DNA of 64,000 nucleotides from Clostridia bacterium (GTDB lineage Bacteria; Bacillota; Clostridia; TANB77; CAG-465): NCBI GenBank assembly GCA_028684095.1, contig JAQUGQ010000002.1, positions 1-64,000 of the forward strand, given 5' to 3'. Shown one piece after another: positions 54,213 through 63,629 of this stretch (within the stretch, counting starts at the first letter, position 1; every line of letters starts with the position of its first letter). The notes beneath the pieces were generated by a model. It saw only the letters and a program-made list of their open reading frames with translations. It was not told the DNA's origin and ran no database searches. A program made the position numbers and the translations under genes.

Positions 54213-55588
54213 TATATTAACTCCTTGTATTCTAGTGGAATATTGTTTTGTAAATCATAATATTTTTCTATATTGTCTTTAATATTATTTTTTACTATAT
54301 TATCATAAATATCAGAATAATTATTTATATAATATAATAATAATGATGGAATGCTTTCACTTTCCTCTTTTAATTTATTGATTTTTATGTATAAAGCATA
54401 ATTTATTTCTTCCTTTGTCCCTACACATTCAAATGGTTTATCAAATTTATTACTCACTAATCCATCTAAAATATTTTTCAACTCAATATTTTCAAACATA
54501 TTAGTTCCAAATATATCATTCAATTTATCTAAAGATAAGAAAGCTGATAACATTATATATACATACAGACATTTGGGACAATTTTTGCACCACAAATCTT
54601 CTTTAGATCCAACATTACAACTTTTAAAAGCATTGAAATACTTAGGATATTTACAAAACATTTCAACAATTTTAAACTCATTAAGGGGTCTTAAAAAACT
54701 AAAATATTGTATTTTATTAGATAAATATTTTTCAACATATTCTCTAAAATCATTTTCAAACTCGATGCTTTTAGAATATTGATGATTAATATTTGTTCCT
54801 TCAACGTTAGATTCATTAGCACTAGATTCATTAGATAATGCTATATATTTTTTATTATACAAATATGCTGTTAGATATGATGAAAATGCTAAAATTGCAG
54901 AAAAAGGTGTATGCCCATTAAGAAATCCTTTTAAATTTAAATCAATTAAATTTTTATCAATTGTCCTACTTACACAAACTGTGCTATCACAATACCCGGC
55001 TATTTTTACAGTTTCAATAGTTGCTCCTCTTGGATTTACAATGTAACATAAATTATTTGTTTTTTGTTTCAATTTACTTAAAGTTTCTAAAGTTACTACT
55101 GAATCTTTTCCACCACCTATAGGAATTAAACATCCATTAAATTCATTTTTTAATATACATTTATTTTCATTTAATTGACTTTGACATCTTATATCAATAA
55201 AATTGTTTTCGTTCACACAAATATTATTTGTATAGAAAAATTCCCCTAAACCATTAAAATATAATTTTTTCCACCATTTTTTTTGATCTTCATTTAGACT
55301 TGAACATTTTATATTCAAAACAGGGGAACATGTTGCTTTCCAATAACTTATAACCTCTACTAAACCTAAATTGAATATAATTTTATCTAAAAATATTTTA
55401 TCTTTTTTTAAATATTCATTTTCACTTATTGGTATAATCCACTTAGGTTTAAATTTTATACCATCATACCCAGAAAACTCAAATATAATTTGTAATTTAT
55501 CTTCTAAAAAACTATATGAATAGTTATCATAATTAAATTCTTTATATGTTTTTCTCAAATCATTAAATTTAACATTATTATATTTCAA
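54212..55588 (-). CDS. murL: UDP-MurNAc-L-alanyl-L-glutamate epimerase MurL
   Basis: 458 aa. The diagnostic MurL blocks are present: PIGGGKDSVVTLE (ATP-pyrophosphatase-like loop), NPRGATIET, FLNGHTPFSAILAFSS, IALSNESSANESNV, NHQYSKSIEFE, FSFLRPLNEFKI and FKSCNVGSKEDLWCKNCPKC. MurL was described in Xanthomonas, where MurD2 plus MurL replace glutamate racemase. TTG at 55588 follows GAGGGTGA; the upstream frame to 55681 has no site. Coupled to murD by TAATG. Confidence 0.9.
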   Translation of the reverse strand: MKYNNVKFNDLRKTYKEFNYDNYSYSFLEDKLQIIFEFSGYDGIKFKPKWIIPISENEYLKKDKIFLDKIIFNLGLVEVISYWKATCSPVLNIKCSSLNEDQKKWWKKLYFNGLGEFFYTNNICVNENNFIDIRCQSQLNENKCILKNEFNGCLIPIGGGKDSVVTLETLSKLKQKTNNLCYIVNPRGATIETVKIAGYCDSTVCVSRTIDKNLIDLNLKGFLNGHTPFSAILAFSSYLTAYLYNKKYIALSNESSANESNVEGTNINHQYSKSIEFENDFREYVEKYLSNKIQYFSFLRPLNEFKIVEMFCKYPKYFNAFKSCNVGSKEDLWCKNCPKCLYVYIMLSAFLSLDKLNDIFGTNMFENIELKNILDGLVSNKFDKPFECVGTKEEINYALYIKINKLKEESESIPSLLLYYINNYSDIYDNIVKNNIKDNIEKYYDLQNNIPLEYKELI

Positions 55589-55731
55589 AAAATCACCCTC
55601 TTTATATATTTTATGTATAAGTTTGTAAAAAAACATAATATTAACGTGTATATACATTAATATATCTCTTTTGTTATACATATTCCAATTATTTTTACAT
55701 ATTTATAATTTATTTCAAATATATTTTGTAT

Positions 55732-55800
55732 AACAAAATAAGATTACTAGCCATAAGATTAATATTAAGTTATCTTATGACTAGTAATCTTATTTTTGTT
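55732..55800. terminator. Very long bidirectional terminator
   Basis: About 28-bp arms (55732-55759 and 55772-55800) with one or two mismatches, T-rich at both ends. It overlaps the recR stop codon (55799-55801). Confidence 0.9.
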
Positions 55801-56392
55801 ACATTTCTCGTCTTCCTTCTAATGCCTTTATTAAAGTTATTTCATCTGTATACTCTATGTCTCCACCTACAGGAATACCATGTGCAATTCTAGTCACAGA
55901 TATTCCTAGTGGCTTAATTAATCTTGAAATATACATAGCAGTTGTTTCTCCTTCAATAGTAGGATTAGTTGCAAGTATTACCTCTTTTACATCTATTTCT
56001 TTTAATCTCTCTAAAAGTTCTTTTACTTTTATATCACCCGCTGTTATATTATTCATTGGTGAAATACTTCCATGTAACACATGATATTTGCCATTAAATT
56101 CATGTGTTTTTTCCATTGCAATAACATCCTTAACACTTTCAAGAACACATATTATTGTTTCATCTCTCTTTGGATTAGAACAAATTTCACATGGATCTTT
56201 CTCTGTTATGTTAAAACACTTTGAACAAAGTTTAACTTTTTGTTTAGCTTCAACTAAAATTTTAGCCATTTCCTCTGCTGTTTCAATTGGTGCTTCTAGT
56301 ATATAGAATGCAAGTCTTACAGCTGTTTTATGACCTATACCAGGTAGTTTTTCAAATTGATTTATTAATTTATTTATTATATTAGAATACAT
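55799..56392 (-). CDS. recR: Recombination mediator RecR
   Basis: 197 aa, complete. HhH region [17 protein letters not shown], four-Cys zinc finger ([14 protein letters not shown]), [20 protein letters not shown] and Walker-B-like blocks, and [12 protein letters not shown]. Loads RecA with RecO/RecF. End of the ffs-dnaX-ybaB-recR order known from Bacillus. Confidence 0.97.
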   Translation of the reverse strand: MYSNIINKLINQFEKLPGIGHKTAVRLAFYILEAPIETAEEMAKILVEAKQKVKLCSKCFNITEKDPCEICSNPKRDETIICVLESVKDVIAMEKTHEFNGKYHVLHGSISPMNNITAGDIKVKELLERLKEIDVKEVILATNPTIEGETTAMYISRLIKPLGISVTRIAHGIPVGGDIEYTDEITLIKALEGRREM

Positions 56393-56400
56393 ATTAATAC

Positions 56401-56742
56401 CTACATAAGTCCAGGCATATTAAATTGTCCTAAATCAGCTTGCATTGCAGATTCAGCTTTACCTATAGCTTCATTTGTAGCAACTTTTATTAAGTCTTGT
56501 AACATTTCTACATCTCCATCAGCCATAACTTCAGGTTTGATTATTACTTCTTTTATAAGTTTATCTCCAGTACATTTAATTATTACTGCTCCACCACCTG
56601 CTGATGCCTCAAATTCTTTTACACTAACTTCTTCTTGTTTCTTTAACATTTCAGCTTGCATTTTTTGTGCTTGTTTCATTAGGTTTTGCATATTTCCCAT
56701 GCCTCCACCATTGAATCCTCCAAATTTTCCCATTAAATTCAC
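56401..56742 (-). CDS. ybaB: Nucleoid-associated protein YbaB/EbfC
   Basis: 113 aa; glycine/methionine-rich N-terminus then [17 protein letters not shown] and [16 protein letters not shown], characteristic of YbaB. GTG at 56742 and ATG at 56733 are both possible starts; the GAGG site is close to the former and 12 bases from the latter. Between dnaX and recR, as in most Firmicutes. Confidence 0.93.
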   Translation of the reverse strand: MNLMGKFGGFNGGGMGNMQNLMKQAQKMQAEMLKKQEEVSVKEFEASAGGGAVIIKCTGDKLIKEVIIKPEVMADGDVEMLQDLIKVATNEAIGKAESAMQADLGQFNMPGLM

Positions 56743-56751
56743 ATTCCTCTC

Positions 56752-58269
56752 TTAATCTAAATTTGTATATTCCGTACTACTATCTTTTAGTGTTTTTTCT
56801 AATTTATTTTCTATTACTTGCTTTTTCAATTTGATTATTACAGGTATATCTATACTATATTCTGATTTTAAAATATTTGCAATAGTATCTTTTTGTTCTT
56901 CAATCGAAAGCATTTTATATGCAAATTCATTACTTGTAATAATAACAACATTTTCATCACTTAAAAACATAGTTGCTCCTGCTAAAGTAGAAAACAATTT
57001 AAGTTTTCCTTTAGAAACTATAATATTTTTAAAATCTTCATAATTTTTAAAAAGTTTCAATTTATCTTTATTTATAGTTTTTTCACTTTTATCCGATTGT
57101 AATTCAAGTTCTTTTATTTCACTAACTTTTTCTTCTTTTTTAATATTATTGATTATATTAAATAACTTATTAATTTCATTTTCTAAGCTATCTATCTTGT
57201 TATTTGTAAAGTTATTATCACTAGAGCTAATACTTTGTCCATCTTTTATTAAAGAATTGCTTATTCTTATTAATGCTGATTTAATCAAAATTGTTGGTTT
57301 TACACTTAATCTTATCTCATTGTCAAGTTTAGATAACTCATCAATAATATTAGATATTTTTTTACTTTCCTCTTTATTTTCTACGTTAATTAATATTTCT
57401 AAAAATTCTTCTGTAAGAGAATAAATTAGCTGTCTTAAATCTTTACCTCTTTTAACTACCAAATCTATAGTATTTAATATTTCAATACTATTTTTATTTA
57501 ATATAGCTTCCACTAGTTTTTCTAATATATCTTTGCTAGTTGCTCCTATAATTTCTTCTACTTTTGTTAACTTTAATACTTCATCTTTTTCAGATAAACA
57601 TCTATCTAATATACTGAGTGCATCTCTTAATGCTCCATCAGCAAGTTTTGCAATATATTCTACTGCTTTTGTTTCGTATTTTACTTTTTCTTCATCTAAA
57701 ACATATATTATTCTTCTCTTTATATTTTCTTCAGATATCTTTGAAAATTCAAATCTAAGACATCTAGAAAGTATAGTTACTGGTATTTTATGTTGTTCTG
57801 TTGTAGCAAGTATAAATACAACATTTTCAGGTGGTTCTTCTAAAGTTTTCAGTAGTGCATTAAATGCACTAGTTGTTAACATATGAACTTCATCTATAAT
57901 ATATACTCTATACTTAACAGAAGTAGCTGCATATATGACTTCATTTCTAATCTGTCTTATATTTTCTACACTATTATTTGATGCAGCATCCATTTCAACT
58001 ACATCTGTTGTATCACCTTCAAGTATACTTCTACATGCTTCACATTCATTACATGGTTCTCCATCTGCCGGATGTAAACAGTTTATTGCCCTTGCAAACA
58101 CTTTAGCTGCAGATGTCTTACCTGTTCCTCTACTACCACTAAATATATATGCATGAGATATTTTTAAGTTTTTAATTTGATTCTTTAGTATTGAAGTTAT
58201 ATTTTCTTGTCCAATTATATCGTTAAATTTGTCTGGTCTATATTTTCTATATAATGCTATGTATCCCAT
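56752..58269 (-). CDS. dnaX: DNA polymerase III gamma/tau subunit
   Basis: 505 aa. ALYRKYRPDKFNDIIGQE, Walker A SGSRGTGKTSAAK, zinc site CLHPADGEPCNECEAC, DEVHMLT and SRCLRFEF are the AAA+ clamp-loader motifs. The C-terminal domain is short and charged, so it is gamma/short-tau like. Follows ffs on the same strand and precedes ybaB-recR by nine bases. Confidence 0.96.
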   Translation of the reverse strand: MGYIALYRKYRPDKFNDIIGQENITSILKNQIKNLKISHAYIFSGSRGTGKTSAAKVFARAINCLHPADGEPCNECEACRSILEGDTTDVVEMDAASNNSVENIRQIRNEVIYAATSVKYRVYIIDEVHMLTTSAFNALLKTLEEPPENVVFILATTEQHKIPVTILSRCLRFEFSKISEENIKRRIIYVLDEEKVKYETKAVEYIAKLADGALRDALSILDRCLSEKDEVLKLTKVEEIIGATSKDILEKLVEAILNKNSIEILNTIDLVVKRGKDLRQLIYSLTEEFLEILINVENKEESKKISNIIDELSKLDNEIRLSVKPTILIKSALIRISNSLIKDGQSISSSDNNFTNNKIDSLENEINKLFNIINNIKKEEKVSEIKELELQSDKSEKTINKDKLKLFKNYEDFKNIIVSKGKLKLFSTLAGATMFLSDENVVIITSNEFAYKMLSIEEQKDTIANILKSEYSIDIPVIIKLKKQVIENKLEKTLKDSSTEYTNLD

Positions 58270-58293
58270 ATATTAATCACCCACAAACTAAAA

Positions 58294-58377
58294 TGTACCA
58301 AACACATAGAACTTACAAGCTGTTGCTGCTTCCTTCCGGATCTGACAAGGTTCACATGAAGCCTATTGTTTGGTACA
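58294..58377 (-). ncRNA. ffs: Signal recognition particle RNA (small, 4.5S type)
   Basis: The minus strand holds the universal SRP hairpin with GTCAGATCCGGAAGGAAGCAGC (key bases GGAAGG and AGCAGC), closed by 11-bp terminal arms TGTACCAAACA/TGTTTGGTACA. Total length is about 84 bases, with no Alu-domain extension. A perfect promoter precedes it and dnaX follows. Confidence 0.95.
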
Positions 58378-58382
58378 AAGAT

Positions 58383-58411
58383 ATTATACACTATATTATA
58401 TTAAATTTCAA
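58383..58411 (-). promoter_or_regulatory. Promoter of SRP RNA
   Basis: TTGAAA (58406-58411), 17 bases, TATAAT (58383-58388) on the minus strand, about six bases before the RNA 5' end. Confidence 0.85.
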
Positions 58412-58469
58412 GTATTATATTGAATTTTTTACACATTTTATTACATTAATTTATTGAACTGAGTATTTT

Positions 58470-59210
58470 TTATTTTATTGTAAACGAAAATTTTCCTGTA
58501 TCTTCTTTTATAATACTTACACCATTAGTAACTAGTAATTCATTTGGCATATATAATTTTACTTTACAAATATTTATTCTTCCATTTGAATCAGTTATAT
58601 TTAAGTTAAACTGAATATCAAAAGTAATATCTGAAATTTTAGTATTAAAAACATTAAATATTGTTCCATCAAATATAATGGAAGTTTCAGTTTCGGGAAT
58701 AGCAACTTCTTTTACACAATTTATATTATCAATATTTACTTTGATTAAGTACTGCCCATCTTTGTCTTCTTTATCTAAAAATAGTTTTATATTTTCTGTT
58801 TTTAAGTCAATCTTATTTTCCTCTTTTTGATAAATATACATATTTTCTGTTAAAATAGGATATTTTGTTTTAACATTGTCAATATATATATCTGTTGCAT
58901 CTATATTATCTAATTTTGTAATCAAAAAAGAAACAACATTTTTCTGTGAAATATCTAATCTAAGATCAGATATACTATTTATTGAATCGTGAACTACTGA
59001 TTCATCTGTTTCTGTAGTAATGTCTGTATTTTCTTTTGTGTCCTCAACGGTTGCTATAGAAAAAACAACTAAATCATTTACTCTAAAACTTCCTTGATTT
59101 ATTTTTCCTGTAGTATCTAATAAAAACACACATAATACCACAACTATTATTAATGAAATTAATAATAGTATTATATTTATAAAATTTTTCTTTTTGTCTT
59201 TTATATTCAA
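58470..59210 (-). CDS. Membrane-anchored extracytoplasmic protein of unknown function
   Basis: About 246 aa: one N-terminal membrane helix (about 12-34) and a beta-rich outside domain with a serine/threonine-glutamate linker (DTKENTDITTETDES). No lipobox or catalytic motif. GTG at 59219 lies inside AGGTGA, so TTG at 59210 is the likely start. Not recognised. Confidence 0.6.
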   Translation of the reverse strand: MNIKDKKKNFINIILLLISLIIVVVLCVFLLDTTGKINQGSFRVNDLVVFSIATVEDTKENTDITTETDESVVHDSINSISDLRLDISQKNVVSFLITKLDNIDATDIYIDNVKTKYPILTENMYIYQKEENKIDLKTENIKLFLDKEDKDGQYLIKVNIDNINCVKEVAIPETETSIIFDGTIFNVFNTKISDITFDIQFNLNITDSNGRINICKVKLYMPNELLVTNGVSIIKEDTGKFSFTIK

Positions 59211-59285
59211 ATTTATCACCTAAATAGATTATATAATAAAAAAACAAAAAATACAATATTTAAATTATATAATTTAAAATAAAAG

Positions 59286-59314
59286 AAGTAGAAGTATTTA
59301 TAACACTTCTACTT
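59286..59314 (-). terminator. Terminator of veg
   Basis: Arms AAGTAGAAGT/ACTTCTACTT with a nine-base loop. Confidence 0.8.
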
Positions 59315-59321
59315 ATATATT

Positions 59322-59618
59322 TTAAAATTTTGAATGACATATTACTGAATAATCATATCCTGCTATACTTTCTCCGTTTGGCAGTGTAAGTTCCACTTTA
59401 TTAGTGAGTAAATCTGTATATGAATAATTCATATTGCGTGCAGTATTTTCATCAACTACATTGAAAGTACTAGAATATGTACTAGTTAATATACCTTCTT
59501 TGTATTCACACTTATTTCTGCCGCTGTCTGCTTTAACACAAATCCTTTGTCCAATGTATCCATCAACATCTTTTTTTATTTTTTGCAAAGATTCTCTTGA
59601 AACCATATTTGTAATCAT
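59322..59618 (-). CDS. veg: Veg-family protein
   Basis: 98 aa. IGQRICVKADSGRNKCEYKEGILTSTYSSTFNV and NYSYTDLLTNKVELTL match Veg (DUF1021), an SH3-like small protein conserved in Firmicutes and linked to biofilm-matrix regulation in Bacillus. It carries two extra cysteines. Start follows AGGTGATG. Confidence 0.88.
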   Translation of the reverse strand: MITNMVSRESLQKIKKDVDGYIGQRICVKADSGRNKCEYKEGILTSTYSSTFNVVDENTARNMNYSYTDLLTNKVELTLPNGESIAGYDYSVICHSKF

Positions 59619-59753
59619 AAATCATCACCTATAAAGCCTCTCTTGGAATCATATTATATCACCATTTTATTTTAATGTCAATATACAAAAATAGACATTT
59701 TTAGCAATGTTACAATATTATGTATTCTACATATAGCACTAACATTATAATTT

Positions 59754-59793
59754 AAAAAGATATGTATAAAATATTTTCAATACATATCTTTTT
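59754..59793 (-). terminator. Terminator of the S41 protease gene
   Basis: Perfect 14-bp arms AAAAAGATATGTAT/ATACATATCTTTTT. Confidence 0.85.
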
Positions 59794-59809
59794 TATTTCT
59801 TAATTATTT

Positions 59810-61072
59810 CTATTTAATTTCTTTTAATATTTCTAAAGCTTTTTGTAGCTGAAGGTCTTTGTTTTCAGGAACATAATTTTTGTTTTTATATTCTTCAGGT
59901 AAACTAACATCAACATTTGGAACAATACCATTCTTATGTATTTCAATGCCACTTGCAGTGTAATATTTTGAAGTTGTTATTGATAAAGCACCTTGAAACG
60001 TAACTTTTTCAATTGTTTGTACTATTCCTTTTCCATATGTTTTATTTCCAACAAGTGTTCCTTTCCCCGAATCTTTAATTGCTCCTGCTAAAATTTCAGA
60101 TGCACTTGCACTATTACCATTAACTAAAACTATAAGTGGTATATCTATTTCATTTTTCCCATCACAAGTATATACCTTATCCTCTTTACTTTTATATACT
60201 AGTTTTACTATATCTCCTTTTGGAAGAATTGATCTTGCTATAGTAACTGCCTCATTAAGTAATCCACCAGGATTGTTTCTTAAATCTAAAACAATTGCAG
60301 ATACATTTTCAGATCTAAATTTATCATATTGTTCTTTAAATTGCTGTGAAATATTATTTTCAAAAGCAAGTATCTTAATGTAACCAATATTTCCATCTAA
60401 TTTTTTAGACTCAACATTATTTACAGTAACTATTCTTCTTGTATATTCCTTTGTAAAATTTTCTTCTCCTCTTTGAATATTCAAAGCTACTTTAGTATTT
60501 TCTGGTCCTTTTATTCTATCTACACAATTGTAATAATTATCTGCATTAACAATTGTATCACCAACTTGCTTAATTACATCCCCAGCATTTAATCCCTCTT
60601 CTAATGCTGGCGAACCAGGCATAACACTTAATATCATAATTCCATTAGCTGCTTCATCATATGTTATATGTATTCCAAGTCCACCATATTTTTCAGTACC
60701 TGATGTAAGCATACTATCATATTCAGTTTGAGATACATATCTTGTATATGGATCACCAGTAGATTTAGCAATTCCACTAATTGCACCTTCAACTAAAGTT
60801 TCCATATCAACATCACCAACATAATTAGAATATATTTTAACTAAAGCTTCCTCTATTCTATTCATATATATAGAATTACTATCAACTAGTTGTTCCTTAT
60901 CTAAGTATGGTTTTGCCACTGTCATAAAAGCCATAATAATCATTGCTGAAATAAGTATTATAAATACTCCTGTTAACGTATTAGTAATTATTTTCACCTT
61001 ATCAAAATTCAACTTTTCTTTATTTAAATTAACTTTTTCTTTTTCTAATTTTTCTTTTTCTTTATTTTCCAT
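59810..61072 (-). CDS. S41 carboxy-terminal processing peptidase (Ctp)
   Basis: About 420 aa. A charged N-terminal lysine/glutamate stretch, one membrane helix (about 30-52), a PDZ domain (about 115-200, YGGLGIHI...EGLNAGDVI) and the S41 core with catalytic Ser in GNSASASEIL and Lys in GNKTYGKGIVQT. In Bacillus CtpB cleaves SpoIVFA to activate pro-sigma-K processing, the step BofA restrains; whether this Ctp does so is inference. ATG at 61072 follows GGGG. Confidence 0.93.
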   Translation of the reverse strand: MENKEKEKLEKEKVNLNKEKLNFDKVKIITNTLTGVFIILISAMIIMAFMTVAKPYLDKEQLVDSNSIYMNRIEEALVKIYSNYVGDVDMETLVEGAISGIAKSTGDPYTRYVSQTEYDSMLTSGTEKYGGLGIHITYDEAANGIMILSVMPGSPALEEGLNAGDVIKQVGDTIVNADNYYNCVDRIKGPENTKVALNIQRGEENFTKEYTRRIVTVNNVESKKLDGNIGYIKILAFENNISQQFKEQYDKFRSENVSAIVLDLRNNPGGLLNEAVTIARSILPKGDIVKLVYKSKEDKVYTCDGKNEIDIPLIVLVNGNSASASEILAGAIKDSGKGTLVGNKTYGKGIVQTIEKVTFQGALSITTSKYYTASGIEIHKNGIVPNVDVSLPEEYKNKNYVPENKDLQLQKALEILKEIK

Positions 61073-61169
61073 AATCAAACCCCTATTATTCATATTATAT
61101 ATATTACACCCTTTTTAAAAATAAGTCAACAATAAACTCACATTTTTCTGTTTTTTCATTTATTAATTA

Positions 61170-61197
61170 TTGTAAATTATATGTTATATGTTATAAT
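61170..61197 (+). promoter_or_regulatory. Promoter of alr
   Basis: TTGTAA (61170-61175), 16 bases, TATAAT (61192-61197), followed 23 bases later by the alr start. Confidence 0.6.
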
Positions 61198-61219
61198 ATA
61201 TAATCAAGGAGTGAATTAT

Positions 61220-62317
61220 ATGGCAGCGAAAATGTATGTAAATTTACAAAATATTAAATATAACTTGGAAAAAATAAAAGAAAGAATAAATAATACTGTA
61301 ACAATAATTGCAATGGTGAAGGCTGATGCTTACGGTTTAGGAGATACAGAAGTGTCAAAATTTTTAAAGACATTAAGTATTTCATTTTTAGGAGTAGCTA
61401 TAGTAGACGAGGGTGTACATTTAAGGAAAAATTTAATTGATAGTGACATATTGGTTGCTGGACAATTTTTAGAAGAAGATATTCAAAATATTTTAGATTA
61501 TAATTTAACAGTTTCAGTATCAAATATGAACTTACTAAAATTATTAAATGAACAAGCACTTATTGAAAATAAAAAAGTAAAAATTCATATAAAAGTTGAT
61601 ACAGGAATGACAAGACTTGGATTTAATATAAACGAAATACAAGATAATTTAAAACATATAAAAGATAATTTAACTAATATTTCAATAGATGGAATATATA
61701 CACATTTGTCTTCAGCAGATACAGATGATAAATACACTTTACATCAACTTAACAATTTTGATGACTGTATTAAATTATTAACAACAAAGGGATTTACATT
61801 TAATTATATACATGCTTTAAATAGTAGTGGATTATTAAAACATCCCAAATTTTCATATAATGCAGTTAGAATAGGTGATTTATTATATGGATACTATCCT
61901 GATGAATCTTTAAGGAGTAGCATATCACTTAAACCTGCTGTAAAAATAACAGCTCCAATAATAAATTTAAGAGAAATTAATTCCGGTTGTAGTGTTAGCT
62001 ATTCTAGAACATTTAAGTCTAGTACAACTATGAAAATTGCTACAATTCAGATAGGATATGCTGATGGTTTGGATAGAAAATTATCAAATAAATTAAATGT
62101 TTATATTAATAATATACCTTGTAGAATTATTGGTAACATATGTATGGATATGTGTATGATAGATGTAACTAATGTACCAACTATACAAGTAGGAGACTAC
62201 TGCACAATACTAGATTACGATGACAGTATATATACAATTGCTAATATAATTGGAACAATAAATTACGAAATAATTTCCAGAATATCTAAAAGAGTAAAAA
62301 GAATATATATACAATAG
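61220..62317 (+). CDS. alr: Alanine racemase
   Basis: 365 aa fold-type III PLP enzyme. The PLP lysine is in AMVKADAYGLG (near residue 31); KVDTGMTRLGF, YTHLSSAD and the catalytic-Tyr block SYSRTFKS plus GYADGLDR are present. Supplies D-Ala for Ddl. ATG at 61220 follows AAGGAGTG; the open frame upstream overlaps the promoter. It is the only plus-strand gene in this part besides 48613-48960. Confidence 0.95.
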   Translation: MAAKMYVNLQNIKYNLEKIKERINNTVTIIAMVKADAYGLGDTEVSKFLKTLSISFLGVAIVDEGVHLRKNLIDSDILVAGQFLEEDIQNILDYNLTVSVSNMNLLKLLNEQALIENKKVKIHIKVDTGMTRLGFNINEIQDNLKHIKDNLTNISIDGIYTHLSSADTDDKYTLHQLNNFDDCIKLLTTKGFTFNYIHALNSSGLLKHPKFSYNAVRIGDLLYGYYPDESLRSSISLKPAVKITAPIINLREINSGCSVSYSRTFKSSTTMKIATIQIGYADGLDRKLSNKLNVYINNIPCRIIGNICMDMCMIDVTNVPTIQVGDYCTILDYDDSIYTIANIIGTINYEIISRISKRVKRIYIQ

Positions 62318-62318
62318 C

Positions 62319-62361
62319 AAAATGTAGCAAACAATAATTAAAGTATTGTTTGCTACATTTT
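62319..62361. terminator. Bidirectional terminator between alr and prfA
   Basis: Perfect 18-bp arms AAAATGTAGCAAACAATA/TATTGTTTGCTACATTTT with a seven-base loop. Confidence 0.9.
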
Positions 62362-62373
62362 AAAAATCAACTT

Positions 62374-63435
62374 TTATATAATTCCTTCTTTTAATCTTTC
62401 TGCTCTATCATATGAATTTAATGCTTCCAACATATCATCAAGATTGCCATTCATAAAGCTTTCTATTTGATACATTGTATAACCAATTCTATGATCTGTA
62501 ACTCTTCCTTGTGAGTAGTTATATGTTCTTATTTTTTCACTTCTATCACCAGTACCAACTTGTAATTTTCTTGTAGAAGCAAGTTTTTTGTTTTTTTCTT
62601 CTTCCATATATTCATATATTTTTGAACGTAACATTTTCATAGCAGTTTCTTTATTTTGAGTTTGTGATCTTTCAGATTGACACGTAACAACAAATCCAGT
62701 AGGTGCGTGAGTTATTCTAATAGCAGAATCTGTTTTGTTTACATGTTGACCTCCTGCTCCACTAGCTCTATATGTATCAATTCTCAAATCTTCATTTTTA
62801 ATATCAACTTCTACATCATCAACTTCAGGTAGCACTGCAACAGTTACAGTAGATGTGTGTGTTCTGCCACTAGTTTCTGTTTCTGGTACTCTTTGAACTC
62901 TATGAACTCCACTTTCAAATTTAAGTTTACTAAATGCACCTTTTCCTTTAATCATAAATGAAACTTCCTTTATACCGCCAATACCTGTTTCATTCATATC
63001 TAAAGTTTCTACTTGCCATCTTTTTAAATCTGCATACATAGTATACATTCTATATAGATTATATGCAAAAAGTGCAGCTTCATCTCCACCTGCCCCTCCA
63101 CGTATTTCTATAATTACGTTATTATCATCATTTGAATCTTTTGGTAATAATAACACTTTAAGTTCATTATCAATTTGCACTAATTTATTTTTACATTCTA
63201 AATATTCAGCTTCTGCCATTTCTTTCATATCTAATTCAGACATAAGTTCTTTAGCTTCATTCATAGCTTTTTCATTGTTTTTATATTCTATGTATTTTTC
63301 AACTACATCTTTCATTTGTGAATGTTCTTTCATTAATTTTTTCCATTCTTCTTGATTAGATATAACAGTAGCATCAGATATTTTACCCGTTAATTCATTA
63401 TATTTTATTTCTAGTTCTCCCAACTTGTCAAACAT
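62374..63435 (-). CDS. prfA: Peptide chain release factor 1
   Basis: 353 aa. The GGQ motif is in RASGAGGQHVNKT; the RF1-type tripeptide block is VPETETSGRTH (P-x-T rather than the SPF of RF2), so it reads UAA/UAG. ATG at 63435 follows GAGGAATAAT. The prmC gene that often adjoins is not in the window. Confidence 0.96.
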   Translation of the reverse strand: MFDKLGELEIKYNELTGKISDATVISNQEEWKKLMKEHSQMKDVVEKYIEYKNNEKAMNEAKELMSELDMKEMAEAEYLECKNKLVQIDNELKVLLLPKDSNDDNNVIIEIRGGAGGDEAALFAYNLYRMYTMYADLKRWQVETLDMNETGIGGIKEVSFMIKGKGAFSKLKFESGVHRVQRVPETETSGRTHTSTVTVAVLPEVDDVEVDIKNEDLRIDTYRASGAGGQHVNKTDSAIRITHAPTGFVVTCQSERSQTQNKETAMKMLRSKIYEYMEEEKNKKLASTRKLQVGTGDRSEKIRTYNYSQGRVTDHRIGYTMYQIESFMNGNLDDMLEALNSYDRAERLKEGII

Positions 63436-63580
63436 ATTATTCCTCATTTCTATATAACATATATTATACAATAATTTTTGTAATAAGTCAATTATTTAAC
63501 TTTTAATATTATTATAATAGACTAAAATATATTGAATTATACAAAATATTATAAGTAAATATATAATATTTTTACAGTAA

Positions 63581-63618
63581 AAAAGTGATAGTCATAATTT
63601 AATATAACTATCACTTTT
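63581..63618. terminator. Terminator of the divIVA-like gene
   Basis: Perfect 12-bp arms AAAAGTGATAGT/ACTATCACTTTT. Confidence 0.85.
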
Positions 63619-63629
63619 ACTAATAATAT

